The notes beneath the pieces are model-generated. The model had not been told where the DNA came from and ran no database searches. It was given only the letters and a program-made list of their open reading frames with translations. Below are positions 35,067-47,589 of a DNA stretch of 64,000 nucleotides, in pieces; positions within the stretch are counted from its first letter, which is position 1, and each line of letters opens with the position of its first letter. The translations under genes were made by a program, and so were the position numbers. The stretch comes from Hermatobates lingyangjiaoensis (taxonomy: Eukaryota > Arthropoda > Insecta > Hemiptera > Hermatobatidae): the NCBI GenBank assembly GCA_026182355.1, contig JAPFBL010000569.1, forward strand, positions 62,001 to 126,000. Reading direction: 5' to 3'.

Positions 35067-36922
35067 ATGTTTTGTTATTGAGGGCTAGGTCAAATAAAAG
35101 AAAATAAACTCCTTCCTAGGCCAACGTTTTGATGTATTTGTTTTGTTATTGAGGGCTAGGTCAAATAAAAGAAAATAAGTTGGCCTAGGAAGGAGTTTAT
35201 TTAATAATCTTTCTTAAATCTTCCGAATCAGTAACATTAACTAAGGGTTGAAAAATGTTCACTTAGAGATTAGAACTTAAGCGCCTACTAACTTAGTCAT
35301 TAGCAAAAATACTTTACTGTTGTTATTATAACATATATATTTCATTTAGTATTTAACAAATGAATTTGTGTAAATGTAATAGCTCTATAATAGGAAGCTT
35401 GAATAAACTACTTCTAAACACCCCAAAAATAATAATAAAAGGATAGAGTCCTTAGGAGATACTAATAATTTAAAAAAAAAACAAAACAAAAACAAAGTGA
35501 AAAGTTGAACCAATGGGTTTCATTCTTTGCTCATGTCCAACGATGTTATTGTGTAATCTATTACTACATATGCCTGTTACGCAGAATATGCGTAGTTATA
35601 TAATTGTAAATAAAGATGTTAAAAAAAAATTAATAATTAAAGAAGTTCTCAAAAAGCTTTGAACGTTTCCTCTCATTTCAGCCAGTTAAAATGTTTTTTT
35701 TTTTTTTATCAGGTATGAAAAAAAAGGAAGAGGGTGGACATTTTCAATACAGTTTTTTTTCACTATTTTTGGAAATCATACAAATTTTCCAAAGTCATTT
35801 GATTTTGTGTTCATGAGTTAGAAAATGACTAGCGTTATCATCAGATAATAGTGTTTTATTAGATAATATAGCCGTATCACCATTAATCTATGAAAGTAGA
35901 TAAACATTAATGAAGGACTGGTCATTTTCTGAAAGACATAGTTGAAAAAAATTGGGTGGTTTGTGGTTATAACTGCGAGTGAATGAACAGATCGAACTCT
36001 GGAGAGAACATTCTGTCATCTATTATTACCTGATAAAACGTATCTTTTTAAATGTTTCATGTTTACGAGGAATAAGGATAGTTTTTTGAGGTAGCAGCTG
36101 CAACAATTTCACTTCATTTCACTGTGGTGAACGCTGGTCTCAGCTAGTCCAGTGCCACTACAGAGAACTCTTGCTGAAAAGAGTTTTCTCAGAAACATAC
36201 CAACCAAACCAATATTAATTTTGTGTTTATTCGGAGTCAAGCCAGAGAGAGAGAGAAATAATCCAAACAATTAGAATATTCATCATGTTTAAACTCTACG
36301 GTACTAACAAAGTAACATTTAATTATGATACTAATATAATATAAAGTTGCAGTCTTCCATCAAACTCCTTCAAAAGTATTTGAGATATACGCACCTTAAA
36401 CGTACAATTGTTATAACAATCTCCTCTATTAAATTACTTAATTTGGACCTCCTGGACTAATTAAATTACACTCTGTTGTAATTTAATATTAAATAAATTA
36501 GTAAAGTTGTAAAAGTCAATAAAATAAATAATTAATAAAAATTAAATAATTAATTAATTCACCATCTTATGGTGCAAGCACCATAATAGTGCAAGGAGCT
36601 ATTGTGTTGTATTTACTAATGATAGTGAGGAAAAATATATTAAGTCTTCACCACAAGGAATATATTTTACAACGCTTTTCCAAGACTTAGTGTCCTTATC
36701 AGGGACAACTACGATAGAAACACAAAATATAACCATTTTTTGAAAAGAATCAAAATTTTACCTTTTGGTTCTCTTATATAACTTCAAATATTGTTAATAC
36801 ATTTTGTGCTTATATTGTAGATCTGTCTGATGAACACTAAGTGTTCGAAACGCGTCATAAAATAAAATCCTTGTAGTGAAGACATCATATATTTTTTGAA
36901 ATATAGTTAATAAGTTTCTTAC

Positions 36923-37054
36923 TTTATTGCCAGGCGCAGTTCCATCAGAGTCAGTTGCCAAGAGAGTTATAACCCTTGTGCCTATGGGTACAACATCGTC
37001 CAAGGTAACTGGTCGAGGAATGCTCAAGAACACAGGTGGAATGTCATTTCGATC
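36923..37054 (-). CDS. Cadherin exon 10
   Basis: 132 bp, 44 residues, phase 0. It begins with the linker DRNDIPPVF and continues through PIGTRVITLLATDSDGTAPGNK, the second and third strands of the repeat. The donor is AAA|GTAAGA. Confidence 0.93.
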
Positions 37055-37184
37055 CTGCAAAACAAAAGTTCCAGTTTAACTCAAATACAGTTATATCTCG
37101 AGCTACGAATTGAATTAGTTCCTTGGCTATAACTTTTTATATATATATATATATATATAATATATATATATATATAACATAAAA

Positions 37185-37500
37185 AGAGTAAATCGGGATG
37201 AGGTGAGTTTCTTCCACTTCCAATCAAAGTTCCATTGCCGACGATTCGATTTTATTCAAAATCTTTTTCAAAGGCCTACAATACAAAGGAAATTAATAAC
37301 TTAAATACGTGCATTGTTACGATATTAAATTTAAATAGGTTTTGATTGTATTCAAAATCTTTTCAAAGGCCTACAATACAAAGGAAATTAATAACTTAAA
37401 TATGTACATTGTAGGCCTTTGAAAAAGATTTTGAATAAAATCGAAACGTCGGCAATGACAGTTTGATTGGAAGTGGAAGAAACTGACCGCATCCAGATTT
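37185..37500. repeat. PLE-type inverted repeat with altered hammerhead-like core
   Basis: The block GATTTTGAATAAAATCGAAA and its inverse occur at 37240-37270 and 37420-37455, with a partial third copy between. The motif is GCC, TTTGAAAAA, hairpin GATTTT/AAAATC, GAAACGTC, GGC. The usual CTGANGA is not present. Confidence 0.6.
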
Positions 37501-37555
37501 ATCCTTTTTATGTTGCATATCTGTCCCACGGTCGAAAATTCATTACTGTTTTGTA

Positions 37556-37714
37556 TATATACATATATATATTGTTAAATAACGCCCAATATTTGGCTGG
37601 TATCTGTTTCTTACACATTTTCTCCAGTTTCCGGAATTCCTTCCTCGACTCTTGATTAAAACTATAAAGCTTATCACCAATATTGCTAGTCGGCATGTTT
37701 CGAATGTACCACAA
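37556..37714 (-). pseudogene. PLE N-terminal fragment
   Basis: The minus strand reads DKLYSFNQESRKEFRKLEKM, CKKQIPAKYWALFNNIYMYI and then TA sequence. The break is at FNN|IY. An inverted sister piece on the plus strand at 37763-37840 continues past this point (FNNISLNKGLLPTFTNIY) before meeting its own (TA)n. Confidence 0.72.
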
Positions 37715-37762
37715 TCATCATCAGGACAATAATGAGAATATGGGGGGTAAATAAATAAATAA

Positions 37763-37845
37763 ATATGGGGCGTTATTTAACAATATATCTTTAAATAAAG
37801 GACTGCTTCCAACTTTTACAAATATATATATATATATATACAAAA
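37763..37845 (+). pseudogene. PLE N-terminal fragment ending in (TA)n
   Basis: Reads YGALFNNISLNKGLLPTF then TNIYIYIY. Coding text runs straight into the TA tract. Confidence 0.7.
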
Positions 37846-37935
37846 CTAAAATTTATCGGGTCAGTTCTGACCGAGACCCGATAAATTCTAGTTTTGTTTC
37901 TATTCCACGGTCGATACTTTTATCATTATATATAT

Positions 37936-40872
37936 ATATATAAATCGTATATCAAATCAATTTTACTCATACAAATCAATAAAAATATAATTAATTCGTT
38001 CCAATGACACTAATTTACCAAAAACAAAAAAAAGCATGCATTACATACCAACTAAATATAGATTTAATATAAGTTAAACACATTTATTCTAAAGGATTGT
38101 GGATATTTGGTCTCCAACAGTTTATATTCTGTATTTTTGGACATTTATTTATTATATCCTTGAAAATGTCAATAAATATTTACGAAACGTCGGTGAGAAA
38201 CTGATTGATATTTACTTCGTGACCAACTCTTCACAATCCTTTAGAATAATTACTAAACTTCGTGGTCGACAACGGTACAACTCATTTTAAATACATTTTT
38301 TTCCCCCTTTAAAGTAGTACCTACATCTGAAAGGAAGTTTTTTATATTCATGTGTAAAGAATTAGTTATTTAATTAGTGAAATAAAATTTTAAAAATAAT
38401 TGTATACATATAACAATAAAAATACATACCTACAATATATTATTACATACCAATATATTATACGTCCTTATATTACAATATATGGCAATGATATATGAAT
38501 AAAAGTTAGCAATTTTGTATATTCATGTGTAGTAGGAATTAATTACTTAATTAGTGAAATAAAATTTTAAAAATAATTGTACACATACAAAATAATTGCA
38601 TACATATTTTTTATATTCATGTGTAGTAGAATTAATTACCTAATTATTGAAATAAAATTTTAAAAATAATTGTATACATAAACAATAAAAATACATATCT
38701 AAATATATTACCATATACCAATATATTATACGACCTTATATTAAAATATATAGCAACAATATATGAATAAAAGTTATGCTACATTAGTATTAACAACTTG
38801 AAATACAAGTTTGTATTATGCAAATATGAACTTGATAATTGTTCAAGCATTATATGGTATTTAGGAACCTATGGACACAATGAAGTAAATTGGATAAGAG
38901 TACAGTTTTGATTGGTGGCCAGTTTAATCCATGTAATATTGCAGTTTTCAGAATATGATGCCTTTAGCAATCAAGGAGAGCACAATCGAAGAGAAGCTGA
39001 TCCAGCGCTTGAACACTGAGATTGTCACAAGTACAGAGGGACTGAGTTAGTAATTTTAAAACGATGAAAGTAGCTTTTAAATTTACCATGTCCGGTTAGA
39101 AACACGGTTAAACGGTGATTGTTTACATCAAAGTGTCTATTTGATACTCTGCTGAGGATTGTTGGAAAATGTTATTTGGTTTGGGATGCCTTTGAAGTTG
39201 CCATCCATTCCTCTTCCCACATTAGTAACGATGATATTTCTGCTAACTTCTCTGCATATGACTCAAGAATCAGATTGTAGGACATATTTTAAATACAATG
39301 TTTATACTTTGCATAATATAAATACACTGTACTGCCCAAAATAACTTAAACATTCATTCCTGCTTACTGACATTGTTAGAGAACTTTGTTTAAGTAGTAC
39401 AGAGGAGGAGGACAGGTTACAGGCATGTAAAACTTTAATCTTTTTTTTTAATTTTTAAATTTTTTTACTCACAATAAGTTTAATCAACATTACTCTACTT
39501 CCAATATCTGGCCTTTTTGTCTGACATTGCACTAGGTGTATCACCACAAAGACGTGGTCTTTCAAAAATAAACACTTAAGAGAGATGTTTTTTATAAAAA
39601 TATATCTAAAATACGGAAGACTCGTATCATTGAAGGTGGCTATTTCTGTAGGCAATTTTTCTGGGTGTCTGTTTGTTTTGTTTTTTTTTTCTTTACAAAA
39701 CTGGACACTTCTTGCGCTTAGCAAGGATATGAAAAATTTCACCTAAAGATACCATCTCTTCTTTCTCAACATCTCCTTGACTGCTGAATTAATATCCATA
39801 CATATTCGTACCTAAAACATATTTCCCTATTCCAAAGAGTAAACTATATGAAATTACTCGCCTTATATCATGAAACATCGTATGTTCAGGCGTTTACATC
39901 TCCCCAGATATTACTGTACTTACCAAATGACTAAGTTGTTCAGTTTACCAGCCCCACACTTATAAGCATTTGCTTTAGTGTTATAGGAGTAAAAAATGTA
40001 ATAAATGATTGCCATGAAATTTATAACACTAAGTCATGTAAAATACACTAGAAATTAATCATCAACTGCAAATTTATTATAATTAACTTGAATAATTTAT
40101 CCAAAAGCATGCAAATGCACCCATTAACTATGTATTTAATGTATTTAACCCAAATGAAACGCTGAGGAATCCATTATATATTCTTTAAGTTTTACCTATT
40201 CTAAAACGAAATTACTTTATTTTATATATTATATATAATAACATAATTCAATGGTTTCTTATCTCGACCACATGTATACAACTATTTACTAGTGATGGAA
40301 CGAGTGCTCGGAATCGGAAATATCGAAACTTTTCTAGGTATCGGAACTGGAATCGGAGAATTTTAATCGAATTTCCGATTTTGTAAACGATTCTATGAAA
40401 TAAATACAGACAGTATATAATTGATACTTGTTTAACAGAGATTTCAGTTTCATACAGACTGCCAGCGTCGCTGTTGTCCAGCTGGATTATTTGTTTTTAT
40501 TACAGCTAGTAAACTTTAAAATTTTAACGCACACACAGACATGACACACCACACACAACACACCATTTGGATCACCAGTTATTAGAGATGCTAATGTTCT
40601 TACATTACAATCTAAGAATATTGGCACTTGAATATGAATAGGTCCTGCAATTTCAAGGATATACAAATATTTTTTTTTTTTTAAACAAAATTATTTGTGA
40701 ACATTCTCAATATATGATTAATAAATGTACTTTGTCTATAAAGCATTTATTTTTTAAACCTGCTTCAGGGTCTGAAAATAAGCACTATTAATCGTACACT
40801 ATATGAATTACAGAAGGCAGAATATTAGAACAGACATGGGTTTGAGAAGATATGTTTTTAAGATGGTCATAC
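37936..40872. other. Cadherin intron with a local duplication
   Basis: A block of about 250 bp is partly repeated at 38330-38520 and 38590-38770 (shared text TTTATATTCATGTGTA, GTGAAATAAAATTTTAAAAA). No coding content was recognised in the remainder. Confidence 0.6.
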
Positions 40873-41082
40873 CTCGACGTCAATGGTGACGGTGGTGGTG
40901 GCTCCAGGCCTGGTGGTGTTGTTTTCTTCAGTGCCGACCACTAACACATACTGATCCTCTGTCTCGTAATCCAGTCCTTTCGTCGTCTTTATTTTACCAC
41001 TTTTTGGATCGATTGAAAAGTATTCAGTAGGTCCTTGTTGTATCACGTAAGTCACTCTCTTTACTGTATCTGGATCATCAGC
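40873..41082 (-). CDS. Cadherin exon 9
   Basis: 210 bp, 70 residues, phase 0. It encodes most of one EC repeat: ADDPDTVKRVTYVI, YFSIDPKSGKIKTTKGLDYE, QYVLVVGTEEN, then TTTVTIDVE. The next exon supplies DRNDIPP to finish the linker. The donor is GAG|GTATGA. Confidence 0.94.
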
Positions 41083-41219
41083 CTGAAAACAATACAATAT
41101 AATCAAATATAACAATACAATATACAATATATATACACTTAAACACAAGTTTATTTTAAGTGTTATCAGTTCTGGGTTACATTTAATTTATCATATATAT
41201 ATATATATATATACTTCGA

Positions 41220-41400
41220 ATAAAATGAAAGGTCCGAGTGGACAATAAAAACTTTAACACATAGGAAAGAACACAGAAAGTCACTACAGAACTAATTTCG
41301 ATATTTCGACACCCGTCGTCATCGGGAAGAAGTGCGAAGTGAGTTTTGTAGTGACTTTCTGTGTTCTTTCCTATGTGTTATATATAACGTATATATAACT
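41220..41400. repeat. Inverted repeat, ATAT-type PLE terminal repeat
   Basis: ACATAGGAAAGAACACAGAA and its inverse flank a centre with CGATATTTCGAC. The minus strand shows CCGATGA, hairpin, GAAATATCG: a relative of the 52.77- and 63.1-kb motif with U4 of the core changed. A second pair at 41400-41640 has the minus-strand text CTGATGA, AACTTCGGTT hairpin, GAAATATTGATCC. Confidence 0.65.
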
Positions 41401-41813
41401 GAAAAAAACAACACATAAAGAACGAGATCACTTACTGGATCAATATTTCGAACCGAAGTTTATCATCAGGAAGAGAGTAGAAGGGAAGAAGAAGAGGTAT
41501 GTGCGTTCAAGACTTGAAGTTATAGTCTTGTCGCATAGTCTCCCTTTCTGATAACAAACTTCAGTTAGAAATATTGATCCAGTAAGTGTTCTCGTTCTTC
41601 ATGTGTTGTTTTTTTCAGTTGTTTATCTGCCCGGTTTGGACTGTTTAGTAATTTATGTGTATAAAGATTTCACATAAACACGTGAAATAACAATCAATGA
41701 TCAAACTACAATATGAAATGGGTCATTACATTAATATTAAAAGGCAGACAGTTTTCTCTTCTTTATAGAGCTAAGTACAAAGAAACTAAAGAATACAAAA
41801 CTAGTTTTATATA

Positions 41814-42526
41814 AGGTGGTCCAAAATGATTTGACACATTTGTAGGCTTAACAAAAACCAAAAATAATAAATAATAAAAAACAAAAATTATTTTCCGAGT
41901 GTACATGTAATGCCATTTTTTTCACTAAAATATATTTATACAATTTATGCATAAATGTATTTAAGTCCCCACATATATGTATTTATATTGTATATATATC
42001 TTGCGGATCTCAGGCTCGCAAAATTCATCCAAATGTATTTATATCCGCACATACAAACATTTATGTATTTATTTTGCAGATCTCAGGCCCGCAAAATTCA
42101 CCAAAATGCATTTATGTCCGCACATATATAAATTTATGTATTTATTTTACAGATCTCAGGCCCGCAAGATCTCCTGATTTGAACCCGTGTGATTTCTTCT
42201 TGTGAGGACATTTAAAATCAAAAGTATTCAGTCATCAGTCTCTATCCATTGAGGAGTTGAAACAAGCAATTCGGTTTAAAAATAGCCATCATTCCATAAG
42301 AAAATATCCTTAGAGTTATCAATCATTTTCATTAACGTCACCAACAGTGAGTTGACAATGATGAAGCATTTGGCTGATTTGATTTTTAAAACCTATTGAA
42401 ATAGAATGGCAATATACTTATATTTGAAAATACAATGTTTTTTTTTTTTTTTTTTTTTTTTTTTAGTTAATATTTTTGGCTTTTATTAAGCCTACAAATG
42501 TGTTCAATCATTTTGGGCCACCCTTT
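41814..42526 (+). mobile_element. Mariner-like element, deleted, with triplicated segment
   Basis: Terminal inverted repeats of about 50 bp: the left end starts GGTGGTCCAAAATGATT, and the right end read inverted starts GGTGGCCCAAAATGATT. Near 42150-42300 the plus strand retains ARSPDLNPCDFFL and SLSIEELKQAIRF, the C-terminal part of a mariner-type DDE transposase. A segment of about 71 bp around GATCTCAGGCCCGC is present three times (41985-42180). A run of 25 or more T lies near the right end. Dead copy. Confidence 0.8.
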
Positions 42527-42760
42527 ATATGCAAAGAGGGTGGCATACCGAATGGATTAATCCAAGATTAACTACTCTAAGTTGTTTTTATTTCATTAAG
42601 ACGCCATTAAAAAGTATTGGACAAATATGTCACCTTGTTCTACAAATAGCAAAGAAATTCAGTACAATTAAGTCAATATGAACAAATCTATACAACTGGA
42701 TGAGTTGTTTTATGGCTAAAAAATAATGGATTTATCAAAAGGCACATTTTTTCCACAAAC

Positions 42761-42934
42761 CTTGACCTGAAGGACGACATAATCTGGAACATTTTCAAGA
42801 ACCTTGGCTTCATATGTGCTATGGTGGAATATTGGTAGTTCATCTTCAACGTCTTCAACATGTACTGTGACAGTGGCTGTTGCCAACCTCGGGTCAGGGC
42901 CTCCGTCTTGTGCCGTCACGATGAACTTGTACTC
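42761..42934 (-). CDS. Cadherin exon 8
   Basis: 174 bp, 58 residues, phase 0. EYKFIVTAQDGGPDPRLATA, VEDVEDELPIF and VLENVPDYVVLQVK complete one repeat and open the next. The linker reads EDVEDELP rather than DVNDNxP, so the calcium ligands are partly replaced. A 24-bp minisatellite begins about 30 bases upstream of its acceptor. Confidence 0.93.
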
Positions 42935-42954
42935 CTACAACAAAATCGAATACC

Positions 42955-43270
42955 ATGAGATGCGGGGATTATAAAGATATAGGACACTGGGATTATAAAG
43001 ATATAGGACACTGGGATAATAAAGCTATAAGACATTGGCATTATAAAGATATAAGACATTGGGATTTTAAAGATATAGGACACTGGGATTATAAAGATAT
43101 AAGACACTGGGATAATAAAGATATAAGACATTGGCATTATAAAGATATAAGACATTGGCATTATAAAGATATAGGACACTGGGATAATAAAGATATAGGA
43201 CACTGGGATAATAAAGCTATAAGACATTGGCATTATAAAGATATAAGACACTGGCACTATAAAGATACGA
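42955..43270. repeat. 24-bp minisatellite
   Basis: About 13 units of GGGATTATAAAGATATAGGACACT with variants (GGCATTATAAAGATATAAG). Translated, it gives an 8-residue repeat on both strands, but it is intronic and has no start or family match, so it is not a gene. It begins about 20 bases from the end of cadherin exon 8. Confidence 0.93.
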
Positions 43271-43683
43271 GTATAATACAATGATCTGCACAATTCGCTG
43301 TTCATTCCTTTAGTTATAAATGTACAAGAAAAAGTCGTTTTAGGCAGGATAAAAATCTCAATCCAATACCGTTCCTTAAGCAATCATTTGTTGCTTTGAT
43401 AACTTTCTTCAACAAGTTGTTTGAAGGGCCTCTTGCTTTCCTCATCACGTCATTGGATAGCACTAAACTTGAATCACGTTCAGAGATTAATTTCTTAACA
43501 AATTGAAGGTCTCAGTTAAGGATATAGAAATTTAATATGTATATTATATCATAATTTAAATGCTGAAATTACTTTTGAGACCTGTAGAATTTATAAAACA
43601 AAATAATAAGTACTGCAAAGAATTAGTTTTCAGTGTTGTAAAACGGCCTGAGTCTCAAATCTGAACGCCCCCTAACACTAACA

Positions 43684-44156
43684 GGTCATGCAGTCTCAAC
43701 TAACTAGGACTAGACTGTATGTTTTTCTGTATTTTAGTATAGTGAATATGTAAGAATGTAACATAAGACTAGGGGCCAAGGCTGCAGTCGATGTGCAGTA
43801 AGGTCATGCAGTCTCAACTAACTAGGACTAGACTGTATGTTTTTCTGTATTTTAGTATAATGAATGTGTAAGAATGTAACATAAGACTAGGGGCCAAGGC
43901 TGCAGTCGATGTACAGTAAGGTCATGCAGTCTCAACTAACTAGGACTAGACTGTAATGTTTTTCTGTATTTTAGTATAGTGAATGTGTAATAATGTAATC
44001 TAAGACTAGGGGCCAAGACTGCAGTCGATGTGCAGTAAGGTCATGCAGTCTCAACTAACTAGGACTAGACTGTATGTTTTTCTGTATTTTAGTATAGTGA
44101 ATGTGTAAGAATGTAATCTATGACTAGGGGGCAAGGCTGCAGTCGATGTGCAGTAA
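43684..44156. repeat. 118-bp satellite-like tandem array
   Basis: Four units with period 118-119 bp, each starting GGTCATGCAGTCTCAACTAA and ending GCAGTCGATGTGCAGTAA. Units are about 95 percent alike by eye. The start of the unit and its left flank are also found, diverged, at 45895-46410, so the array arose inside a dispersed repeat. Confidence 0.92.
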
Positions 44157-45038
44157 ATTTTGATGTAAATCTGACAGGCACAAGTGCTGTAAAGAAAAAA
44201 ACTCTGTATATCAAAATGTTAACAGCGTGGAAGCTGCCCCAATAATTAAAAACTCTTGGATTTGACATTTTGTGTAGTTAATGCCCCTCAAAAAAAAAAC
44301 ATCACCTGGTATATAGTTAAAAACTGTGAACATATGATCATGACGAGTATACCAACACAACAACAAAAAACACATGAGTTAGTCAAGCAGTTATTGTGTT
44401 GTTTTTACTCATGATAGTGAGGAAAGTATATTACGTCTTCACCAAAAGGATTTTATTTTGCGTTTCGAACACTTAGTGTTCATCGTCAAGCACTTCTACA
44501 ATATAAACACAAAATGCATAAACAATTTTGAAGTTATACAAAGGAACCAAAATTTTATTAATATAATGAGGTTATTTAATTTAATGTTTTGGTTTCTCTA
44601 TATTAGAATGGCCACGGTTAATTCCGTCAGTCATTATATTATTTCGTTGAGTAAACATACCTGCCCCACTCATCCTTTCTTAATTGACCTTGTTTTCAAA
44701 TAGTGTCTGTTAACTGCTAAATCACTGAACACCCCTTCTGAGACAGATATGTAACTCCTTTTTTTTTATTTTAGGTAAAATTTTGGTTCCTTTATATAAC
44801 TTCAAAATATTTTTATACATTTTGTGTTTATACTGTACATGTGCCTGATTATGAACACTAAGTGATCGAAACGTGCAAAATAAAATCCTTCTGGTGAAGA
44901 CATATAGTTCCTTCGCTAACAGTGAAACATTTTGAAATTACAAAGTACAGAATGCGCGAAATACAAATGAGTCCTTTTCGATCAGACCTCGTACAGATAA
45001 TAATCGTAATAAACTAAAGGTTGATGCATGACTAAGAC

Positions 45039-45178
45039 CTTGTTTTTCTCGTAGTCTAAAGCCGTGCTGGTCATGACGTCTCCTGTCGATGGGTTGATCG
45101 TGAAGGGGATTTCTCCGGGTAAAGAGTAAGTGATGTTCGCGTTCACTCCTTCATCAGCATCAGTCGCCTTCACCAGAC
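45039..45178 (-). CDS. Cadherin exon 7 (weak donor)
   Basis: 140 bp, two bases plus 46 residues. LVKATDADEGVNANITYSL and FTINPSTGDVMT are typical EC segments, ending in ALDYEKNK. The open frame continues to 44988 in phase, but cadherin spacing (LDYE, three residues, then EYKFIVTAQDGG of exon 8) points to a splice at AAG|GTCTTA. That donor is poor. Exon 9 has the same spacing uninterrupted (LDYE-TED-QYVLVV). Alternative in-frame donors further on would add up to 17 residues. Confidence 0.85.
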
Positions 45179-45504
45179 CTGCCAATACAATCATATATAG
45201 TATTTACATTCTACAGTATGGGCTGCAAACAAAAATTACAACTATTCAATAAAAATATAAACTACTTTAAAAGAAACTGACAGTTACCCTCGAACCCGAA
45301 AAGTCGGGGGCTTTGACCCCGCTGCATACCTTAACAATTTGGTTAAAGGAACAGAACTGAGACAACAGTTCTAGACATTGATCGCATTCAAACTTCAGAT
45401 CAAACGATAAGACCGTAAGGGCTGACGTTTTTGGCCCTTTAGGGAATCGGCTCCATTTTATTCTACTACTTTAAATGTATAAACAAATAAGAACGCAACT
45501 CTGC

Positions 45505-45812
45505 CATTCTAAGTAGGTTAGGTTAGGACGCAGTGGTATCCCACAAGGGAACACACATAGGTCAAACATTGGCCCTTGTGATACCAAACAATGAAGATTG
45601 ATTCTACAGTGGGAGTCCTAAATTTTTGCTTAACTCAAGTGTATTAAGAGTAGGGATTTTTAACGAGTACCTGACATCCTTCTCCGCGGGACGACGTGCT
45701 CAGATTTATTCACCACCCGCATAAATAAATCGAGGGCCAGTTGGGGATCGAACCCCGGTCCTATCAGTTCAGAGGCGAGTACGTTAAGCACTGAGCTAAC
45801 CTGGCCTCCTCC
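45505..45812 (-). repeat. tRNA-derived SINE
   Basis: On the minus strand the 5' end carries a pol III A box (GTTAGCTCAGTGC, 45788-45800) and B box (GGTTCGATCCC, 45744-45754), separated as in a tRNA. An unrelated body follows and ends in a TTAGG-like stretch near 45515. A second copy lies at 54945-55256. Confidence 0.82.
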
Positions 45813-46642
45813 ATTCTAAGTAAATCTCTAGGTGAATTGTGTTATCAAACAACTATACTGGTCTGCAAAACTCACAGATGACTGCTTTATTCACACATGC
45901 ACATGAAAAAAGCCGGTTCAGCCAGGCTAAAAATCTCAATAATATACCGTACATTGTCAAATCACTTGTTTAATAAATTTCTTCAGCTTTTAGAAGACCT
46001 TCTTCGTTTCTTCAACACGTCATTTCATAGTGCTAAACTTCAATCATCTTCAAATTTTATTTCTTAACGAATTAAGGGTCTTAGATACGGATACAACTTA
46101 TTGAAGGTATATATTGAATAGGTATAACGTAATTAACTATTCATATCATCATTTGAAGGCTAAGATCACTCCTGAGACCTGCAGAATTTATAAAAAAAAT
46201 AAATACTACTAAAATATTAATTTCTAAATATAATATTTTAATAATTAAAATAATAATATTTTTAATTATTATATAAATTAATAAATGATAAGAAAATATT
46301 ATCATTCATTAATAAAAAATATTACCAAACTATTGGTGTTCTAGAACGACCTGGGTCTCAAATCTGAACACCCCCTAACCATTAACAGGTCATGCAGTAT
46401 CGAGTGATTACCCCGACATGTTTTCAGTGCATTTTAGTATTCTTTGTTTTAGCAAAGTTTCAACTTCCTACAATAAATATACCGAATTTGAAGTATACAG
46501 GAGGAATGGACATATGAGACACACCCCCATTTGAGACTTCAGCGGATCAAAAAAAAAAAAAAAAAAAAAACAGTTCTTTCCGTAATTAAGCATACATTGG
46601 TAGCAATCTGAGAGCATATTACATTCAAAACATAAAAACGAT

Positions 46643-46760
46643 AATCTATACTATTATAAAAGATGCCATGTCAGTCTGTACGACCCTCACAGACCTAAAC
46701 AAATCCGACAAGAATAGCAAGTGATATATTATTCCAATATGAATTTTTAGTTTTCATAGG
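46643..46760 (+). repeat. Helitron-like 5' end
   Basis: TCTATACTATTATAAAAGATG matches the usual Helitron start TC(T)..CTATATAAAA. The body decays within about 100 bp. Confidence 0.45.
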
Positions 46761-47400
46761 AATCTCTTTGCTGTAATGGGGATTTTATGAAATTTTTGAT
46801 TAAAATATAATTGCCAACGAAAAACCTTTTTCATAGGTCGACAAAAGTGAGGAAATAAAAGAAATAATACAATAAGTATTTATTCTTATTTGTAACTTTT
46901 TGCGCTTTTTATGTATGTTTTATTTTCGAATGATTTTATGATTTCTTGTATTTCCTCTGTTTTGCACGCCTATGAAAAAGGTTTTAAACAAAAACAGAAA
47001 CGCTGGCATAGTTTATGTTGAGCCTGAAGAATTGATCGAGTCATGATAATAATTTCATTACATATTCATACACGTGTCAAAAAGTTATCATATTCGTCGG
47101 CGAAACGATGGGTGTTGGTTTTTAAACTAACAGTCATAATGTAAATGGCCGGAAGGCTAGGGAGCACAGCGATCAAAACAGGTTATGTTACCTGTGATTG
47201 TTACAAGTTCGCCGGGTCAGCTACTGTTTATAAAGGTACTCAGTCTTTATCATGTTTGACATCCTTGCGTTATAATGTCATAATCAGCCCAAAGTTACAT
47301 CACATCTATTTCTTTCATAAGTTGTGTGAATCTCAGATCACTCTACTAAAAGAAGACAACTTAGAAAGTATAAATAGAATAAAATGTTAGTTTCACTGAC

Positions 47401-47545
47401 CAACATGGACTCCAACTAATCCCTCCTTGACGGAGAACTCGTAAGGCAATCCAGTGAACTCAGGGTTCTTGTCGTTGATGTCAGATATTTTGATGTTGAC
47501 AGTAGCAGTGCTTGAAAGACCTCCTTCATCTTCAGCTTTGATTAA
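47401..47545 (-). CDS. Cadherin exon 6
   Basis: 145 bp, 48 residues plus one base. IKAEDEGGLSSTATVNIKI and SDINDKNPEF give the end of one repeat and its calcium linker. YEFSVKEGLVGVHV starts the next repeat. The donor is TTG|GTCAGT. The leftover G joins GT of exon 7 to complete a glycine codon. Confidence 0.93.
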
Positions 47546-47589
47546 CTGAAATCAAAAGTGATTCTTTGTTACAAATAGACCAACATAGT

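Noticed and set aside
40290..40480. ATCGGAA-rich block that could be a transposon end
   Set aside because: Internal GAATCGGAA repeats are visible, but no partner end or target duplication was found.
42916..43383. Open frames on both strands through the 24-bp repeat (8-residue repeats)
   Set aside because: They arise because 24 is a multiple of three. The array is intronic and the frames have no coding features.
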